From: Alteromonas sp. M12
GTDB taxonomy: Bacteria; Pseudomonadota; Gammaproteobacteria; Enterobacterales; Alteromonadaceae
Reading direction: 5' to 3'
Length of the DNA: 64,000 nt
Assembly (NCBI RefSeq): GCF_037478005.1
Contig: NZ_CP144164.1
Coordinates: 4,526,001 to 4,590,000, forward strand
In this document: positions 35,609 through 45,366 of the stretch, one piece after another
Layout: every line of letters starts with the position of its first letter
How positions within the stretch are numbered: the first letter of the stretch is position 1
The notes under the pieces: generated by a model
What the model was told of the DNA's origin: nothing
Database searches by the model: none
The model's input: the letters and a program-made list of their open reading frames with translations, nothing else
Program-made: the position numbers and the translations under genes

Positions 35609-36331
35609 ATGAAAAACTACTTTCAATTATCTATTCTTCGATCACTTTCATTACTCATTGTGCTTTTCATTGCTGTTTCATTCCGCACTCATGCTGCACA
35701 GCAATATGAAATTGACCCTAATTTAGATGAGTCAATTAAATGGTACATAGGTGCCACGGGAAAAGTGGATGATGGCAAGGCTAAAACACTGCTAGAGACC
35801 GCAGCTTTGACCAAAGATCCACTAGCGGTTATGTGGATAGCAAGAGTGTATTCAACCGGCAGAATGGGATATCCAGCGGATAAAGACAAAGCAAAAGCTA
35901 TTGCTAGAGGCGTTATTGCTGATGTAGAAAAACTAGCAGAACAGCGGGTGCCCGAGGCAACTTTTTTGATGGGAACCGCATATGCAGAAGGACTGGCCAA
36001 AAAGGAAAATCCTCAAGAGGCAGTTGAATGGTATCGACGAGCCGCCAAGCTTGGCAATGTTCTTGCCCAACATAATTTAGGCAATGCCTACGCTTCAGGA
36101 ACAGGAGTAGAGCAAAGTGACGAATTAGCTGTAAAGTGGTGGCTGATGGCAGCTGAACAAGGAGATGCCATTCCACAATATCAGTTAGGAGTGATGTATG
36201 AGACGGGCAAAGGCGTAACTAAAGATCTCGATCGAGCAAAAAACTGGTACCAACTATCAGCAGAAAAAGGTTACGGCAAGGCGAAAACTGCCCTCAGTAG
36301 ATTGAACCGGATACACCGACTAAATAGATAG
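35609..36331 (+). CDS. Secreted Sel1-repeat protein
   Basis: A 240-residue protein with a signal peptide (LRSLSLLIVLFIAVSFRTHA, ~30). It carries about five Sel1-like/TPR units of ~36 residues, such as EAVEWYRRAAKLGNVLAQHNLGNAYASG, LAVKWWLMAAEQGDAIPQYQLGVMYETG and RAKNWYQLSAEKGYGKAKTALS. Such repeats mediate protein-protein contacts in the periplasm. It follows the siderophore receptor after a hairpin and has its own AGGAG-like site before ATG 35609, so it might be partly coregulated by iron. No specific function can be given. Confidence 0.85.
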   Translation: MKNYFQLSILRSLSLLIVLFIAVSFRTHAAQQYEIDPNLDESIKWYIGATGKVDDGKAKTLLETAALTKDPLAVMWIARVYSTGRMGYPADKDKAKAIARGVIADVEKLAEQRVPEATFLMGTAYAEGLAKKENPQEAVEWYRRAAKLGNVLAQHNLGNAYASGTGVEQSDELAVKWWLMAAEQGDAIPQYQLGVMYETGKGVTKDLDRAKNWYQLSAEKGYGKAKTALSRLNRIHRLNR

Positions 36332-36398
36332 CCAGCGACAAAGCGACATGCTGCTCACAAAACTGGCTTGACCAAGACAGAAATGGATTAAGCATGAG

Positions 36399-37310
36399 TT
36401 AAGCAGACAGCGCCTGAATTCTAGTTTTCAATTTTGGTGATGCAAAATCTAGAAAGCTGCGCATTTTTTGCGGCATATACTTTCTAGTTTTATGAATTAT
36501 ATGCACAGGTGCCGCATCGGGTTCGAACTCTGGCAATATAATTTTAAGGGTTCCCTCATCTACCGCTTGTTTAACTTGGTAGTGTAATTGTTGGGTTATA
36601 CCAACCCCATTAATTGCCGCTAAAACCGCAGATTCACTATCGGTAACGGTCAAGCGCGATCTAATATTCACATTAATAGCTACATTGGAGTCAGGGCGTT
36701 TATAACTCCAATGTGGTGTTGCCATAGCCGTATTGAGAGTGACACATGAAAAATTCACTAAATCATCAGGGGTCGCTAATCTGTGGTGCTGACTTAACAC
36801 CTGTTGATTGGCACAGGTCACAATTCGCATGTTTCCCACTTGTGTTGCAATCATTGAGCTGTCGGTCAATTTACCAATTCTAAATGCCATATCTACCTCA
36901 TCTTCGAATAGATTCACATTTCCATCTGACAACAGAAGTTGTACATTGATGTTGGCATACAGCGCTAAAAACTCGGTAACAATAGGCAAAACATATAGCC
37001 GACCAAACATCACAGGGGCGGTGACAACTAAATCTCCTCGCGGTTCTGAATATTCTCCTTTAACCCCGCGCTCAGCTTCTTCAACCTGCTCAAGAATTCT
37101 TTTACAGGCTCTGATGTAATCAAGACCAGACTCCGTAAATGATAATTTTCGTGTTGTTCTGTGGATCAAGCGAACGCCCAGCTGATTCTCAAGTTCCGAT
37201 ATTTTCCTGCTCAACGTAGGCAGCGGCACTTTCAGCTTCTTGCTTGCAACTGAAAAACTGCCTGCCTCTAAGACTTTTATCAGCATAGACATAGCTTGTA
37301 ATCGATCCAT
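36399..37310 (-). CDS. LysR-family transcriptional regulator
   Basis: A 303-residue LysR-type regulator. The N-terminal helix-turn-helix (~1-60) has LIKVLEAGSFSVASKKLKVPLPTLSRKISELENQLGVRLIHRTTRKL; the C-terminal effector domain starts ~90 (GDLVVTAPVMFGRLYVLPIV). MDRLQAMSML is the true start (ATG 37310); the extra 34 codons upstream are not family-like. It is divergent from the VOC/GST pair, 82 bp away, so it most likely controls that pair and itself. The co-inducer is unknown. Confidence 0.9.
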   Translation of the reverse strand: MDRLQAMSMLIKVLEAGSFSVASKKLKVPLPTLSRKISELENQLGVRLIHRTTRKLSFTESGLDYIRACKRILEQVEEAERGVKGEYSEPRGDLVVTAPVMFGRLYVLPIVTEFLALYANINVQLLLSDGNVNLFEDEVDMAFRIGKLTDSSMIATQVGNMRIVTCANQQVLSQHHRLATPDDLVNFSCVTLNTAMATPHWSYKRPDSNVAINVNIRSRLTVTDSESAVLAAINGVGITQQLHYQVKQAVDEGTLKIILPEFEPDAAPVHIIHKTRKYMPQKMRSFLDFASPKLKTRIQALSA

Positions 37311-37392
37311 TATTATCTCACTTTTTGAAAATATCTTTACCAAATTTACCGTATTATCTTTTAAATCACAAAATGTCATAGTGTATTGATTA

Positions 37393-37860
37393 ATGAGCGG
37401 AATCAAAATCACTATGAGTAATCAACTACCTGTTAACCCTCAAGTAGCACAAGCATATGATCATGTGGGTATCAGAGTGAGTAATAGAAAAATCTCCCTT
37501 CAATTTTACCAACGTCTTGGTTTCAAGGAGACATATCGAATTCCTGAAGGTGAAGCGAATGAAATGGTTACATCAGCAGGTGTGCGCATTAACCTTATTT
37601 TTAATGGCGCAAAAACTAAAGATCAAAAAAATGTACTTCTTGATGAAGCAATAAAGAAACCAGGCATTACCCATCCTGCATTTATAATTGATGATATGAA
37701 TGAATTTTTAGACTGGTTAGCGAAAGAAGGCATAAAAATTACTGAAGGCCCCAAAAAACTAGGGCCTCGCAGAATCTCATTATTCATCCGTGATCCAGAC
37801 GGAAATGTTCTTGAATTTAACCAATTACTACCTAAGGAAGGAAACAATGAAGCTATATGA
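37393..37860 (+). CDS. VOC (glyoxalase/dioxygenase) family protein
   Basis: A ~150-residue metal-dependent vicinal oxygen chelate protein. It has YDHVGIRVSNRKISLQFYQRLGFKE (metal His and paired beta-alpha units), GVRINLIFNG, and the second-module PAFIIDDMNEFLDW and FIRDPDGNVLEFNQ with the ligand Glu. Both 37393 and 37414 are possible ATG starts; neither has a strong ribosome site. The reading frame overlaps the GST start by 14 bp, so the two are coupled. The pairing with a GST suggests electrophile detoxification, such as a glyoxalase- or fosfomycin-resistance-type reaction, but the substrate is not known. Confidence 0.85.
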   Translation: MSGIKITMSNQLPVNPQVAQAYDHVGIRVSNRKISLQFYQRLGFKETYRIPEGEANEMVTSAGVRINLIFNGAKTKDQKNVLLDEAIKKPGITHPAFIIDDMNEFLDWLAKEGIKITEGPKKLGPRRISLFIRDPDGNVLEFNQLLPKEGNNEAI

Positions 37861-38440
37861 TTTAGAACTATCAGGCAATTGTTACAAAGTAAGGTTATTC
37901 GCCTCACTTGCAGAAATTCCGTTAACTATTACCCCAGTGGACTTCATGCAAGGTGAACACAAAGAAGAACACATATTGCAGTTAAATCCTTGGGGTGAGA
38001 TTCCAATTTTAAAAGACGGTGACGTGGTTTTGCGAGATGCACAAGCCATTCTTGTCTATCTAGCAAGTAAGTATGGCGGTGAAGCTTGGTGGCCAAGTGA
38101 GCCACATTTACAAGCTGACGTGATGCAATGGCTGTCTGTGGCATCGAATGAAATTCAACACGGCCCTAACACCGCTAGGCTAATTGAAAAATTCAATATA
38201 CAAAGCGATCTGAGCCTATGTTTAGAGCGTTCAACGCGAATATTAGAGTTAATCAATAACCACCTTTTCAACCACGATTGGTTAGCAGCAGGCCGACCAA
38301 CCATTGCAGATTGTGCTATATATCCCTACATCTCCGTTGCTCATGAAGGAAACATCACAATGATTAAATACACCAATATTACAGCGTGGATGGATCGCAT
38401 TGAACAGCTACCTGGTTACATTTCAATGCCAGGGAACTAA
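37847..38440 (+). CDS. Glutathione S-transferase
   Basis: A 197-residue cytoplasmic GST. The N-terminal thioredoxin-like half contains LYDLELSGNCYKVRLFASL, NPWGEIPILKDGD (cis-Pro) and LRDAQAILVYLASKYG; the C-terminal helical half contains WLAAGRPTIADCAIYPYIS. ATG 37847 is preceded by AAGGAAGG. The start lies inside the end of the VOC gene, indicating coupling, and both are divergent from the LysR gene. A strong terminator follows at 38505-38545. The substrate is unknown. Confidence 0.92.
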   Translation: MKLYDLELSGNCYKVRLFASLAEIPLTITPVDFMQGEHKEEHILQLNPWGEIPILKDGDVVLRDAQAILVYLASKYGGEAWWPSEPHLQADVMQWLSVASNEIQHGPNTARLIEKFNIQSDLSLCLERSTRILELINNHLFNHDWLAAGRPTIADCAIYPYISVAHEGNITMIKYTNITAWMDRIEQLPGYISMPGN

Positions 38441-38504
38441 GCAACTAATCGCTCAGAAAGGTAACGATAAACTGATTTAAAGCGGTGGCAATGAATAGTC
38501 AGGA

Positions 38505-38545
38505 CAACAAAGGTAAATATTCATTTACCTTTGTTGGTTGTTTTT
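38505..38545 (+). terminator. Rho-independent terminator
   Basis: CAACAAAGGTAAA and TTTACCTTTGTTG make a 13-bp perfect stem around TATTCA, followed within four bases by T5. It closes the VOC-GST transcript. Confidence 0.9.
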
Positions 38546-38973
38546 AAAGCTCTATGAAAATAATTGCTCCCTCTGTTCTTAAGGAAAATAGAATAGACAA
38601 ATTTTAACTCTCCCCTCCAAAACCACTAATCAGTCTAAATTTAAATAATATCTTGTTGGACATCGATCAAGCTCGTCAGTTAGGCGTAGATCATTGTTCC
38701 ACTTATCCAGTTCATTTTGACTCATTCATCTAATTGTTATTATTCGTGCGTTTTTGTTAAAAAAATTAAACAAAAAAACACATCAGTATAAGCTTCAAAA
38801 AACCGCACAAAAAAAACTTAACCCATTGTTTTAATGTCTATTTTTAAGGCTGTTGATTATATGTCAACAGCCTGTTGCCTATATGTTACTTGAGCGCTCA
38901 ATTTTTAAGATGTAAAAACTACCACTTCGAAACAAACATAAAAATAACAAAAAAATAACAGTGGCTAGGAATA
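38546..38973. other. Upstream region of the catabolic operon
   Basis: This 428-bp region is very AT-rich, with an A-tract-laden stretch near 38758-38816. It should carry the operon promoter. No operator for the LysR protein at 46945 was identified, and I see no gene. Confidence 0.4.
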
Positions 38974-40002
38974 ATGTTGTCAAAAGATGTGAATAAACAA
39001 ATAAGTCAGACCGAAAAAGAGACATTTTTTGGCAGTCAAACCAACGCAAAAGAAAATGTTTTGAACAAAGCAGAAGCGTCAAGTGCAGGTATTGATGACC
39101 ATGCCAAAGAAGTGCTTAATTATATCCATTCGTTACCTCCGGCATACGAGTTCGAACCTAAATATGTTAGACAGTTTAGAAAGAACCCATATGAGCATGC
39201 AGAAGTTACAAATATCATCAGGGAAGATATTACTATTCCTTGTGAAAACCATGAGTTAGCCGCACGAGTTTATAGGCCAGCCTCCTCACATGAAAATCTG
39301 TACCCTACACTTATCTATTTTCATGGGGGAGGTTTTGTCCTTGGCGACATTGAATCGTACGACAAATTTCTTGCTCAACTTTGTGTGCAGTCGAATGTTG
39401 TTATTATTTCTGTAGCCTATCGATTAGCGCCAGAAACAGTGTTTCCCGGAGCGATAGAAGATACCCAAGAAGCCACTGACTGGATTGTGGAAAATGCACA
39501 ATCTCTTAACTTGGATTCAGCTCGAATTGCATTGGGTGGTGATAGTGCAGGAGCTAACCTTGCAACCGTTTATTGCTTACTCAATAAGGATAAATTCAAA
39601 CCCTATTTTCAGCTATTGATTTACCCCAGCATTGCTGGAAATGATTCCACACCAAGTCGTGAAGCTTTTTCTAAAAATTTACTGCTAACCGAAAATTTAT
39701 TGAAATGGTTTCATCAGTTATACATTAGTAAAGAACAAGAAAATGATCCTCGCTTTAACGTATTAAAAGCAAAGGATTTTCAAAATTTACCACCTGCTTT
39801 TATTTTAACTTGTGGTTTTGATCCCCTTAGGGATGAAGGCCAAATGTACGCCGATAAACTCACTGAAAACGACGTAGAAGTTAAACATTCTTGCTATACC
39901 GACATGTTTCACGGATTTATCAACTTCGGCGTATTACAACAATCAAAAGACGCAGTCTGTGAGTGCGCAATGGTGCTCAAATCGGTGATGTACCAGAAGT
40001 AA
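38974..40002 (+). CDS. Alpha/beta-hydrolase (HSL family esterase)
   Basis: A 342-residue cytoplasmic hydrolase of the hormone-sensitive lipase family. The oxyanion-hole motif HGGGFVLGD (~115) and nucleophile motif GDSAGAN (Ser ~191) are intact, with the Asp in CGFDPLRDEG and His in MFHGFINF completing the triad. Residues 1-45 are polar and variable, without a signal peptide. ATG 38974 has AGGA upstream. It heads a five-gene operon with a TonB receptor, iron-type alcohol dehydrogenase, MFS carrier and aldehyde dehydrogenase, which suggests that it opens an ester or lactone whose alcohol part is then oxidised. Confidence 0.88.
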   Translation: MLSKDVNKQISQTEKETFFGSQTNAKENVLNKAEASSAGIDDHAKEVLNYIHSLPPAYEFEPKYVRQFRKNPYEHAEVTNIIREDITIPCENHELAARVYRPASSHENLYPTLIYFHGGGFVLGDIESYDKFLAQLCVQSNVVIISVAYRLAPETVFPGAIEDTQEATDWIVENAQSLNLDSARIALGGDSAGANLATVYCLLNKDKFKPYFQLLIYPSIAGNDSTPSREAFSKNLLLTENLLKWFHQLYISKEQENDPRFNVLKAKDFQNLPPAFILTCGFDPLRDEGQMYADKLTENDVEVKHSCYTDMFHGFINFGVLQQSKDAVCECAMVLKSVMYQK

Positions 40003-40059
40003 GATGCAGAAAAAGTAAGACAAGTTTGAAATTAAAACTACTCTATCGGGACACACAAT

Positions 40060-42702
40060 ATGAAAATAACTAAAATATTAACTTCAAAAAAATTACTCGC
40101 TATTTCTATCACTACAGCATTAGCTTTCTCTGCAAATGCTCAACAAACAAAAAATAGTGAAGACGAACCTGAAAAAATTCAAGTTACAGGTTCATACATT
40201 AAACGCACCTCAGTTGATGCTGCAGAGCCTGTACAAGTGCTAGATTACAATTACATTCAGTCTACCGGTGCCACCACGGTTTCAGAGCTGATCGGAAAAT
40301 TAGCGATTTCTTCCGGTGCTGAAAACCAAGCTGACTCTTTTTCACAAGCCGCTAGCCAAGGAACAGGTAATGTGAATTTACGAGGTTTAGGCTTAAGTTC
40401 AACATTGGTGCTCATCAATGGTCGTCGTCAAACAATTTCAGGGGCACTGACCAATGATGGCAGTGTATTTGTGGATACCAGTCATATTCCTATTGATGCC
40501 ATTGAGCAAATTGAAGTGTTAAAAGAGGGTGCCGCATCTACGTATGGTTCGGATGCCATTGCCGGTGTAGTTAACTTTATATTACGTAAAGATTTTGAAG
40601 GGTTTGAAATTAACGCTTCAATCAGCAAAGCCGCCGATAGTAGTCAAAAAGACACTGACATAGGCTTTTTATGGGGAGCTGAATTTGACAACACCTCGAT
40701 TGTAGTATCAGGTCATTACCTAGACAGAACACCGCTAACAATTGCTGATAGACCTGAGTTAGGTGATGTAGCATTTAGCTCTTTGGGTAATTCATTCTTA
40801 CTTTTGGCTGATGCTGAGGTAGCCGATGGCCCCTACGCTGGGAGCTATGGGGCCTTTGAAAATGTACCTGACCCCACCTGCTTAGATGATACCTTAGGCA
40901 TGATAATTCCCCAAGCATATGGTTCACGCTGTGGTTTTAATTATGGGCCTTTATATAACTTGGTGAATACTGAAACCCGTGCACAACTGTATAGCAATAT
41001 ATCTCATGATTTTGACAACGGAATTGCCTTATCTGCTGATATTAGTTGGAGCTCAAATGAGGTAAAAGATAACCCTCAATCACCCAGTTACCCGGACTTA
41101 ACTTTTCCATACATTGGTCCTACAGACTCAGGTAACCCATTTGGTGTCGGTGTCGTTTGGTTAGGTCGACCATTAGGAGCTGACTATGAACCCGCTTTAT
41201 CACCCCGTGAAAATGATACCTTCCGCACCTCGTTAAGTTTAGTCGGTGACTTTGATAATGGTTGGAGTTGGGATACAGCATTAACTTACAGTAAAAATAA
41301 CTATAAGCAGTATCAGCAAGACCAATTGAAATCAAGACTAGTAGCAGCATTAGCAGGGGTGGGTGGTCCGAATAACGATGAGCTGTTTAACCCTTTTGAT
41401 CGCTCTAGCCTTAGCCAATCAGTTATCGATGACTTTACCTACATGACAGAATCAGAGAAAACCACCGATTTGTTGGTACTTGATGCTGTTGTTAGTGGTG
41501 ATTTATATGAAGTTTCAGCCGGAGCAATTGGTTTTGCGGCTGGTATTCAAGCGCGAACTGAAAGCTTTAAAGTTGAAACCGATGATGTCAATGAAATCAG
41601 ATTTGATGACGAAGGCAACCCTATCCCAGTTGATTTAATCTTTCTACAAGGTTTGTCAGAAGTTGATGCTGATAAAAACACCTTTGCACTGTTTGCTGAA
41701 AGTGTTATCCCTGTTTCAGAAGACATTGAAATAAAAGCGGCACTGCGTTACGAAAAATTAGAAAATGATTCAAGTGTCGATCCCAAAATAGCCGTTCGCT
41801 GGCAAATATCTGATCAATGGATCATGCGCGCATCTGCAAGTACCGCCTTTAGAGACGCATCGTTATCACAGAAAAATGCTTCATCGGCAGTTATTACCAG
41901 TATTACCGATTACAACGATGACGGTACCGCAAAATCCAGTGCCTTTGTTGGGGTAATTGCTACAGGTAACGAGGATTTAAAGCCTGAAGAATCTGACAAC
42001 TACAATATAGGTTTGATTTTTAAACCAACGGATAACTTGGATTTTAAATTAGACTTCTGGCGTGTTGATTATACCAATTTGATCACTGTTGAAAATGCTC
42101 AGGGGAAGTTGATTGATGATCCAAATGGTGTAGATATTATTCGTACTGATGCTGGTTTCTTATCTTCTGTCAAAGTTAACTACTTTAATTCATCGTCGGT
42201 AAGTGTTGAAGGTATTGACTTCGAATCGACATGGACTTTATCAGATCAGTTTAATATTAGTTTAAATGCATCGCATTTTAATTCGTACGAACTGACTAAA
42301 GATAACGGTGAAGTAGTTGAAGCAGCTGGCTCGTTTAATATTGATAACTTTGCTCGCTCAATGCCTGAAACCAAAGGCTCTGTAAACTTTAATTGGTTGG
42401 GTGAAAGCCAAAGAGCTTCAATTAATGTTAACTATGTATCAAGCTATGACACTGGAGTAGATGTGTCCGCTTTACCAAACGAAAGTTCAACAGTAGACGC
42501 ATTTACAACTGTAGATATGCAATATTCGGCTAATTTTTATATTACCGATGACAGTGAAGCTGTATTAACCTTAGGTATTAAAAACCTACTCAATGAAATG
42601 CCACCACGTGCTTATATTGCTGAAGGCAGCTTAAGTTATGATCCTAAACAACATAACCCACTAGGCCGTGTACTCTATGCGAAAGTGAAATTAGCATTCT
42701 AA
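40060..42702 (+). CDS. Large TonB-dependent receptor of the catabolic operon
   Basis: An 880-residue outer-membrane receptor with a signal peptide (to ANAQQ, ~28). The plug includes EKIQVTGSYIKRTSVDAAEPVQ, NLRGLGLSSTLVLINGRRQT and IEVLKEGAASTYGSDAIAGVVNFILRKDF, the pattern of the large group used for carbohydrates, peptides or aromatic compounds rather than siderophores. Its barrel ends in YAKVKLAF. It lies 57 bp downstream of the esterase in a metabolic operon, so it should import the operon's organic substrate rather than iron. No Fur site was seen. Confidence 0.88.
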   Translation: MKITKILTSKKLLAISITTALAFSANAQQTKNSEDEPEKIQVTGSYIKRTSVDAAEPVQVLDYNYIQSTGATTVSELIGKLAISSGAENQADSFSQAASQGTGNVNLRGLGLSSTLVLINGRRQTISGALTNDGSVFVDTSHIPIDAIEQIEVLKEGAASTYGSDAIAGVVNFILRKDFEGFEINASISKAADSSQKDTDIGFLWGAEFDNTSIVVSGHYLDRTPLTIADRPELGDVAFSSLGNSFLLLADAEVADGPYAGSYGAFENVPDPTCLDDTLGMIIPQAYGSRCGFNYGPLYNLVNTETRAQLYSNISHDFDNGIALSADISWSSNEVKDNPQSPSYPDLTFPYIGPTDSGNPFGVGVVWLGRPLGADYEPALSPRENDTFRTSLSLVGDFDNGWSWDTALTYSKNNYKQYQQDQLKSRLVAALAGVGGPNNDELFNPFDRSSLSQSVIDDFTYMTESEKTTDLLVLDAVVSGDLYEVSAGAIGFAAGIQARTESFKVETDDVNEIRFDDEGNPIPVDLIFLQGLSEVDADKNTFALFAESVIPVSEDIEIKAALRYEKLENDSSVDPKIAVRWQISDQWIMRASASTAFRDASLSQKNASSAVITSITDYNDDGTAKSSAFVGVIATGNEDLKPEESDNYNIGLIFKPTDNLDFKLDFWRVDYTNLITVENAQGKLIDDPNGVDIIRTDAGFLSSVKVNYFNSSSVSVEGIDFESTWTLSDQFNISLNASHFNSYELTKDNGEVVEAAGSFNIDNFARSMPETKGSVNFNWLGESQRASINVNYVSSYDTGVDVSALPNESSTVDAFTTVDMQYSANFYITDDSEAVLTLGIKNLLNEMPPRAYIAEGSLSYDPKQHNPLGRVLYAKVKLAF

Positions 42703-42727
42703 ATTCGATCCCATAGTTGCAGAAATC

Positions 42728-42750
42728 AAAGAGGGGGCTTCCCCCTCTTT
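42728..42750 (+). terminator. Attenuator-like hairpin within the operon
   Basis: AAAGAGGGGG and CCCCCTCTTT make a perfect 10-bp GC-rich stem around CTT, 26 bp past the receptor stop and 21 bp before the alcohol dehydrogenase start. With only TTT after it, it could partially terminate or stabilise the upstream mRNA, giving more receptor than enzyme. Confidence 0.65.
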
Positions 42751-42770
42751 CCAACAATAAGTTAAAAAAT

Positions 42771-43928
42771 ATGTCATTTGTTTTCAATACCACCAAATCA
42801 ATTGTTAATGCACCTAACGCTGCATCCGAGATAGCTGAATATTGTTACAAGCTCAACATTAAAAATGTCTTGCTAGTGACAGATCCAGGTATTGTCAGCC
42901 TTGGGCTACATCAAAAAATAACGACCAGTTTACAAGACAACGCAATAAACTTTGCGGTGTTCAGTGAAGTCGAGGTAGATCCTCCAACAGAAGTCATTGA
43001 AAACGCAATATCATTTGCCAGAAAGAACAATATCGATGGCGTAATTGGTCTAGGTGGAGGTAGCTCATTAGATACGGCAAAATTAATCGCGGCACTTACT
43101 GATTCTAAGCAATCCCTAAACGACGTCTTTGGTATCGACAAACTTGAAAACTCAAGACTGCCATTAATCCAAATTCCAACCACTGCTGGCACAGGATCTG
43201 AAGTGACGCCAATTTCTATTGTCACCACAGGTGAAGCAATGAAAATGGGAATAGTGTCGAGTGTACTACTACCCGATATTGCGCTGCTAGATGCCACTCT
43301 GACAGTCAAACTCCCTCCGCATATCACTGCTGCCACAGGCATCGATGCCATGGTGCATGCCATTGAAGCGTACACCAGTAAGATTAAGAAAAACATTTAT
43401 TCAGATATGCTCGCGCTGCAAGCCTTAACGTTGATGTCGAAAAATATTCAAACTGCAGTGCATCAAGGAGAGAATTTAGCTGCACGCTCTAATATGATGC
43501 TAGGTGCAACTTTGGCTGGTCAGGCATTTGCCAATGCGCCCGTAGCCGCTGTTCATGCTCTGGCTTATCCATTAGGTGGTCATTACCATATTCCCCACGG
43601 TTTGAGTAATTCGCTGGTATTGCCCCACGTACTGAAGTTTAATATGCCGGCTGCAGCGCACTTGTATGCTGAGTTAGCCGAAGCCATCATTCCTGATACC
43701 TGCTCCATGCTTGGTTCTGATACCGAAAAAGCAGAAGCCTTTATCCAACATTTAGAATACCTAATTACAGATATAGGACTTCCCACTCGCTTGGAGAGTG
43801 TGGCGGTTACCCAAGACTCTTTAGTCACACTGGCCAAAGATGCAATGAAACAAGAACGCTTATTGATTAATAACCCCAGACCGATGAACGAAGCAGATAT
43901 TCTAGCCATTTATCAAGCCGCTTATTAG
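42771..43928 (+). CDS. Iron-containing alcohol dehydrogenase
   Basis: A 385-residue group III iron-type alcohol dehydrogenase. It has the NAD-binding GVIGLGGGSSLDTAK, PTTAGTGSEVTP, the metal region GIDAMVHAIEAYTS (His ligand), and HALAYPLGGHYHIPHGLSN (His ligands). MSFVFNTTKSIV is the native start (ATG 42771). The relatives include 4-hydroxybutyrate dehydrogenase and lactaldehyde reductase. With the ALDH two genes downstream, oxidation of an omega-hydroxy acid to a semialdehyde and then a dicarboxylate is plausible. The direction and substrate are inference from context. Confidence 0.9.
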   Translation: MSFVFNTTKSIVNAPNAASEIAEYCYKLNIKNVLLVTDPGIVSLGLHQKITTSLQDNAINFAVFSEVEVDPPTEVIENAISFARKNNIDGVIGLGGGSSLDTAKLIAALTDSKQSLNDVFGIDKLENSRLPLIQIPTTAGTGSEVTPISIVTTGEAMKMGIVSSVLLPDIALLDATLTVKLPPHITAATGIDAMVHAIEAYTSKIKKNIYSDMLALQALTLMSKNIQTAVHQGENLAARSNMMLGATLAGQAFANAPVAAVHALAYPLGGHYHIPHGLSNSLVLPHVLKFNMPAAAHLYAELAEAIIPDTCSMLGSDTEKAEAFIQHLEYLITDIGLPTRLESVAVTQDSLVTLAKDAMKQERLLINNPRPMNEADILAIYQAAY

Positions 43929-43958
43929 TTCCTTCTAATTGTTAGATGAGATAGTGAA

Positions 43959-45314
43959 ATGACTGAAAAAACACTGAGCAAAGTAGAATCAAGTGCAATA
44001 CTAAGCGAATCTCCGAAGCAGAGTATTTATGCTGCCTATTTAATTTTTATTTTATTATTAGCCTATACATTTTCGTTTATCGATAGACAAATTTTAAGCT
44101 TATTAGTTGAACCTATGAAGCGCGATTTGGACATAAGCGATACGCAAATGAGTTTGTTACAAGGCTTGTCGTTTGCTTTATTTTATACCCTCATGGGGCT
44201 CCCTTTAGGGCGGCTAGCTGATAGTAAAAGTCGCAGAGGCATAATTGCTTGGTCCATTTTCATCTGGAGTTTAATGACCGCAGCTTGTGGTTTAGCAAAA
44301 AGTTATTGGTCGTTGTTTTTTGCACGCATGGGAGTAGGTGTTGGTGAAGCCGGACTATCTCCAGCAGCGTATTCACTTATCGCCGATAGCGTACCGAAAA
44401 AACACTTAGCCAAAGCCATTGGAGTTTACACCATGGGTATCTATCTTGGTGGTGGTATGGCGTTAATTGTTGGCGGCATGGTTATCCAATGGGCTTCTAC
44501 ATTTTCGTCCATCTCCTTACCGATTATAGGTGAAGTTTATGCATGGCAAGCGGTATTTTTAGCCGTCGGTCTGCCAGGGCTGCTGCTAGTACCCTTTCTG
44601 TTTACCCTAAAAGAACCTGCACGAAGTGAAAAACAAGAAAAGGCGGTACCAGTAGCCGAAGTTGTTCAGTTTTTTAAAAATAATAAAAAGACAATTTTAT
44701 TACATAATTTTGGCGCAGCCCTAGCTTCGGTTGCCGGTTATGGTGCGTTGGCTTGGGTACCAAGCTACTTAATTCGCGTACATGGAATGGATAGTGGTGA
44801 GGTGGGCCTAGCATTTGGTTTAATCGTTTTAATTTGTGGTGCTGGCGGTGTCATTGCTGGCGGAATAGCCGCTGATAGACGTTTCAAGAAAGGCCAAAGT
44901 GATGCGAAAATAAGGGTGGCGATGTGGGCAATGATCATTGGTATTGTTCCAACCTTAATTTACCCCCTTATTTCTGATCTCACAGTGGTTCTGCTCATCC
45001 TGGCAATTTCAACGTTTTTCGCAAACTTCATGATGGGATTAGGGCCTGCAGCAATTCAAGAAGTTGTTCCGAGTAATATGCGAGGACAATTTAGTGCTTT
45101 GTATCTATTCATCGTAAATTTAATCGGCTTAGGGCTAGGTCCAACATTGGTTGCTTTATCTACAGATTACATTTTCGGTTCACCGGAGATGGTGGGATAT
45201 TCTTTGTTGTTAGTCTCATTTTTTGCCATGGCAGGCTCAGCTCTATTGCTAGGAAAATGTTTACCTCATTACCGCGCAACTTTAGTTTCGCTAGAAGAGT
45301 CGTCAACTAAGTAA
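43959..45314 (+). CDS. MFS transporter, spinster-like
   Basis: A 451-residue inner-membrane carrier with 12 spans. FSFIDRQILSLLVEPMKRDLDISDTQMSLLQGLSFALFYTLMGLPLGRLADSKSRR-type sequence (first motif A region) and RMGVGVGEAGLSPAAYSLIAD are typical of the spinster/sugar-phosphate type subgroup used in proteobacteria for aromatic or lipid-like acids. ATG 43959 is 30 bp after the alcohol dehydrogenase stop. In the operon it should carry the periplasmic substrate or a product across the inner membrane. Confidence 0.9.
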   Translation: MTEKTLSKVESSAILSESPKQSIYAAYLIFILLLAYTFSFIDRQILSLLVEPMKRDLDISDTQMSLLQGLSFALFYTLMGLPLGRLADSKSRRGIIAWSIFIWSLMTAACGLAKSYWSLFFARMGVGVGEAGLSPAAYSLIADSVPKKHLAKAIGVYTMGIYLGGGMALIVGGMVIQWASTFSSISLPIIGEVYAWQAVFLAVGLPGLLLVPFLFTLKEPARSEKQEKAVPVAEVVQFFKNNKKTILLHNFGAALASVAGYGALAWVPSYLIRVHGMDSGEVGLAFGLIVLICGAGGVIAGGIAADRRFKKGQSDAKIRVAMWAMIIGIVPTLIYPLISDLTVVLLILAISTFFANFMMGLGPAAIQEVVPSNMRGQFSALYLFIVNLIGLGLGPTLVALSTDYIFGSPEMVGYSLLLVSFFAMAGSALLLGKCLPHYRATLVSLEESSTK

Positions 45315-45366
45315 CAATCGTCAACCAAATTAGAGCCTTCAGCTAATTAACAATCGTCAACCAAAT
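45312..45366. repeat. Two direct copies of a 19-bp sequence
   Basis: TAACAATCGTCAACCAAAT occurs at 45312-45330 and again at 45348-45366, between the MFS and ALDH genes. A third, diverged copy (TCGTCAACTAAGTAAC) sits just upstream in the end of the MFS gene. The likely cause is local slippage duplication. Confidence 0.75.
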
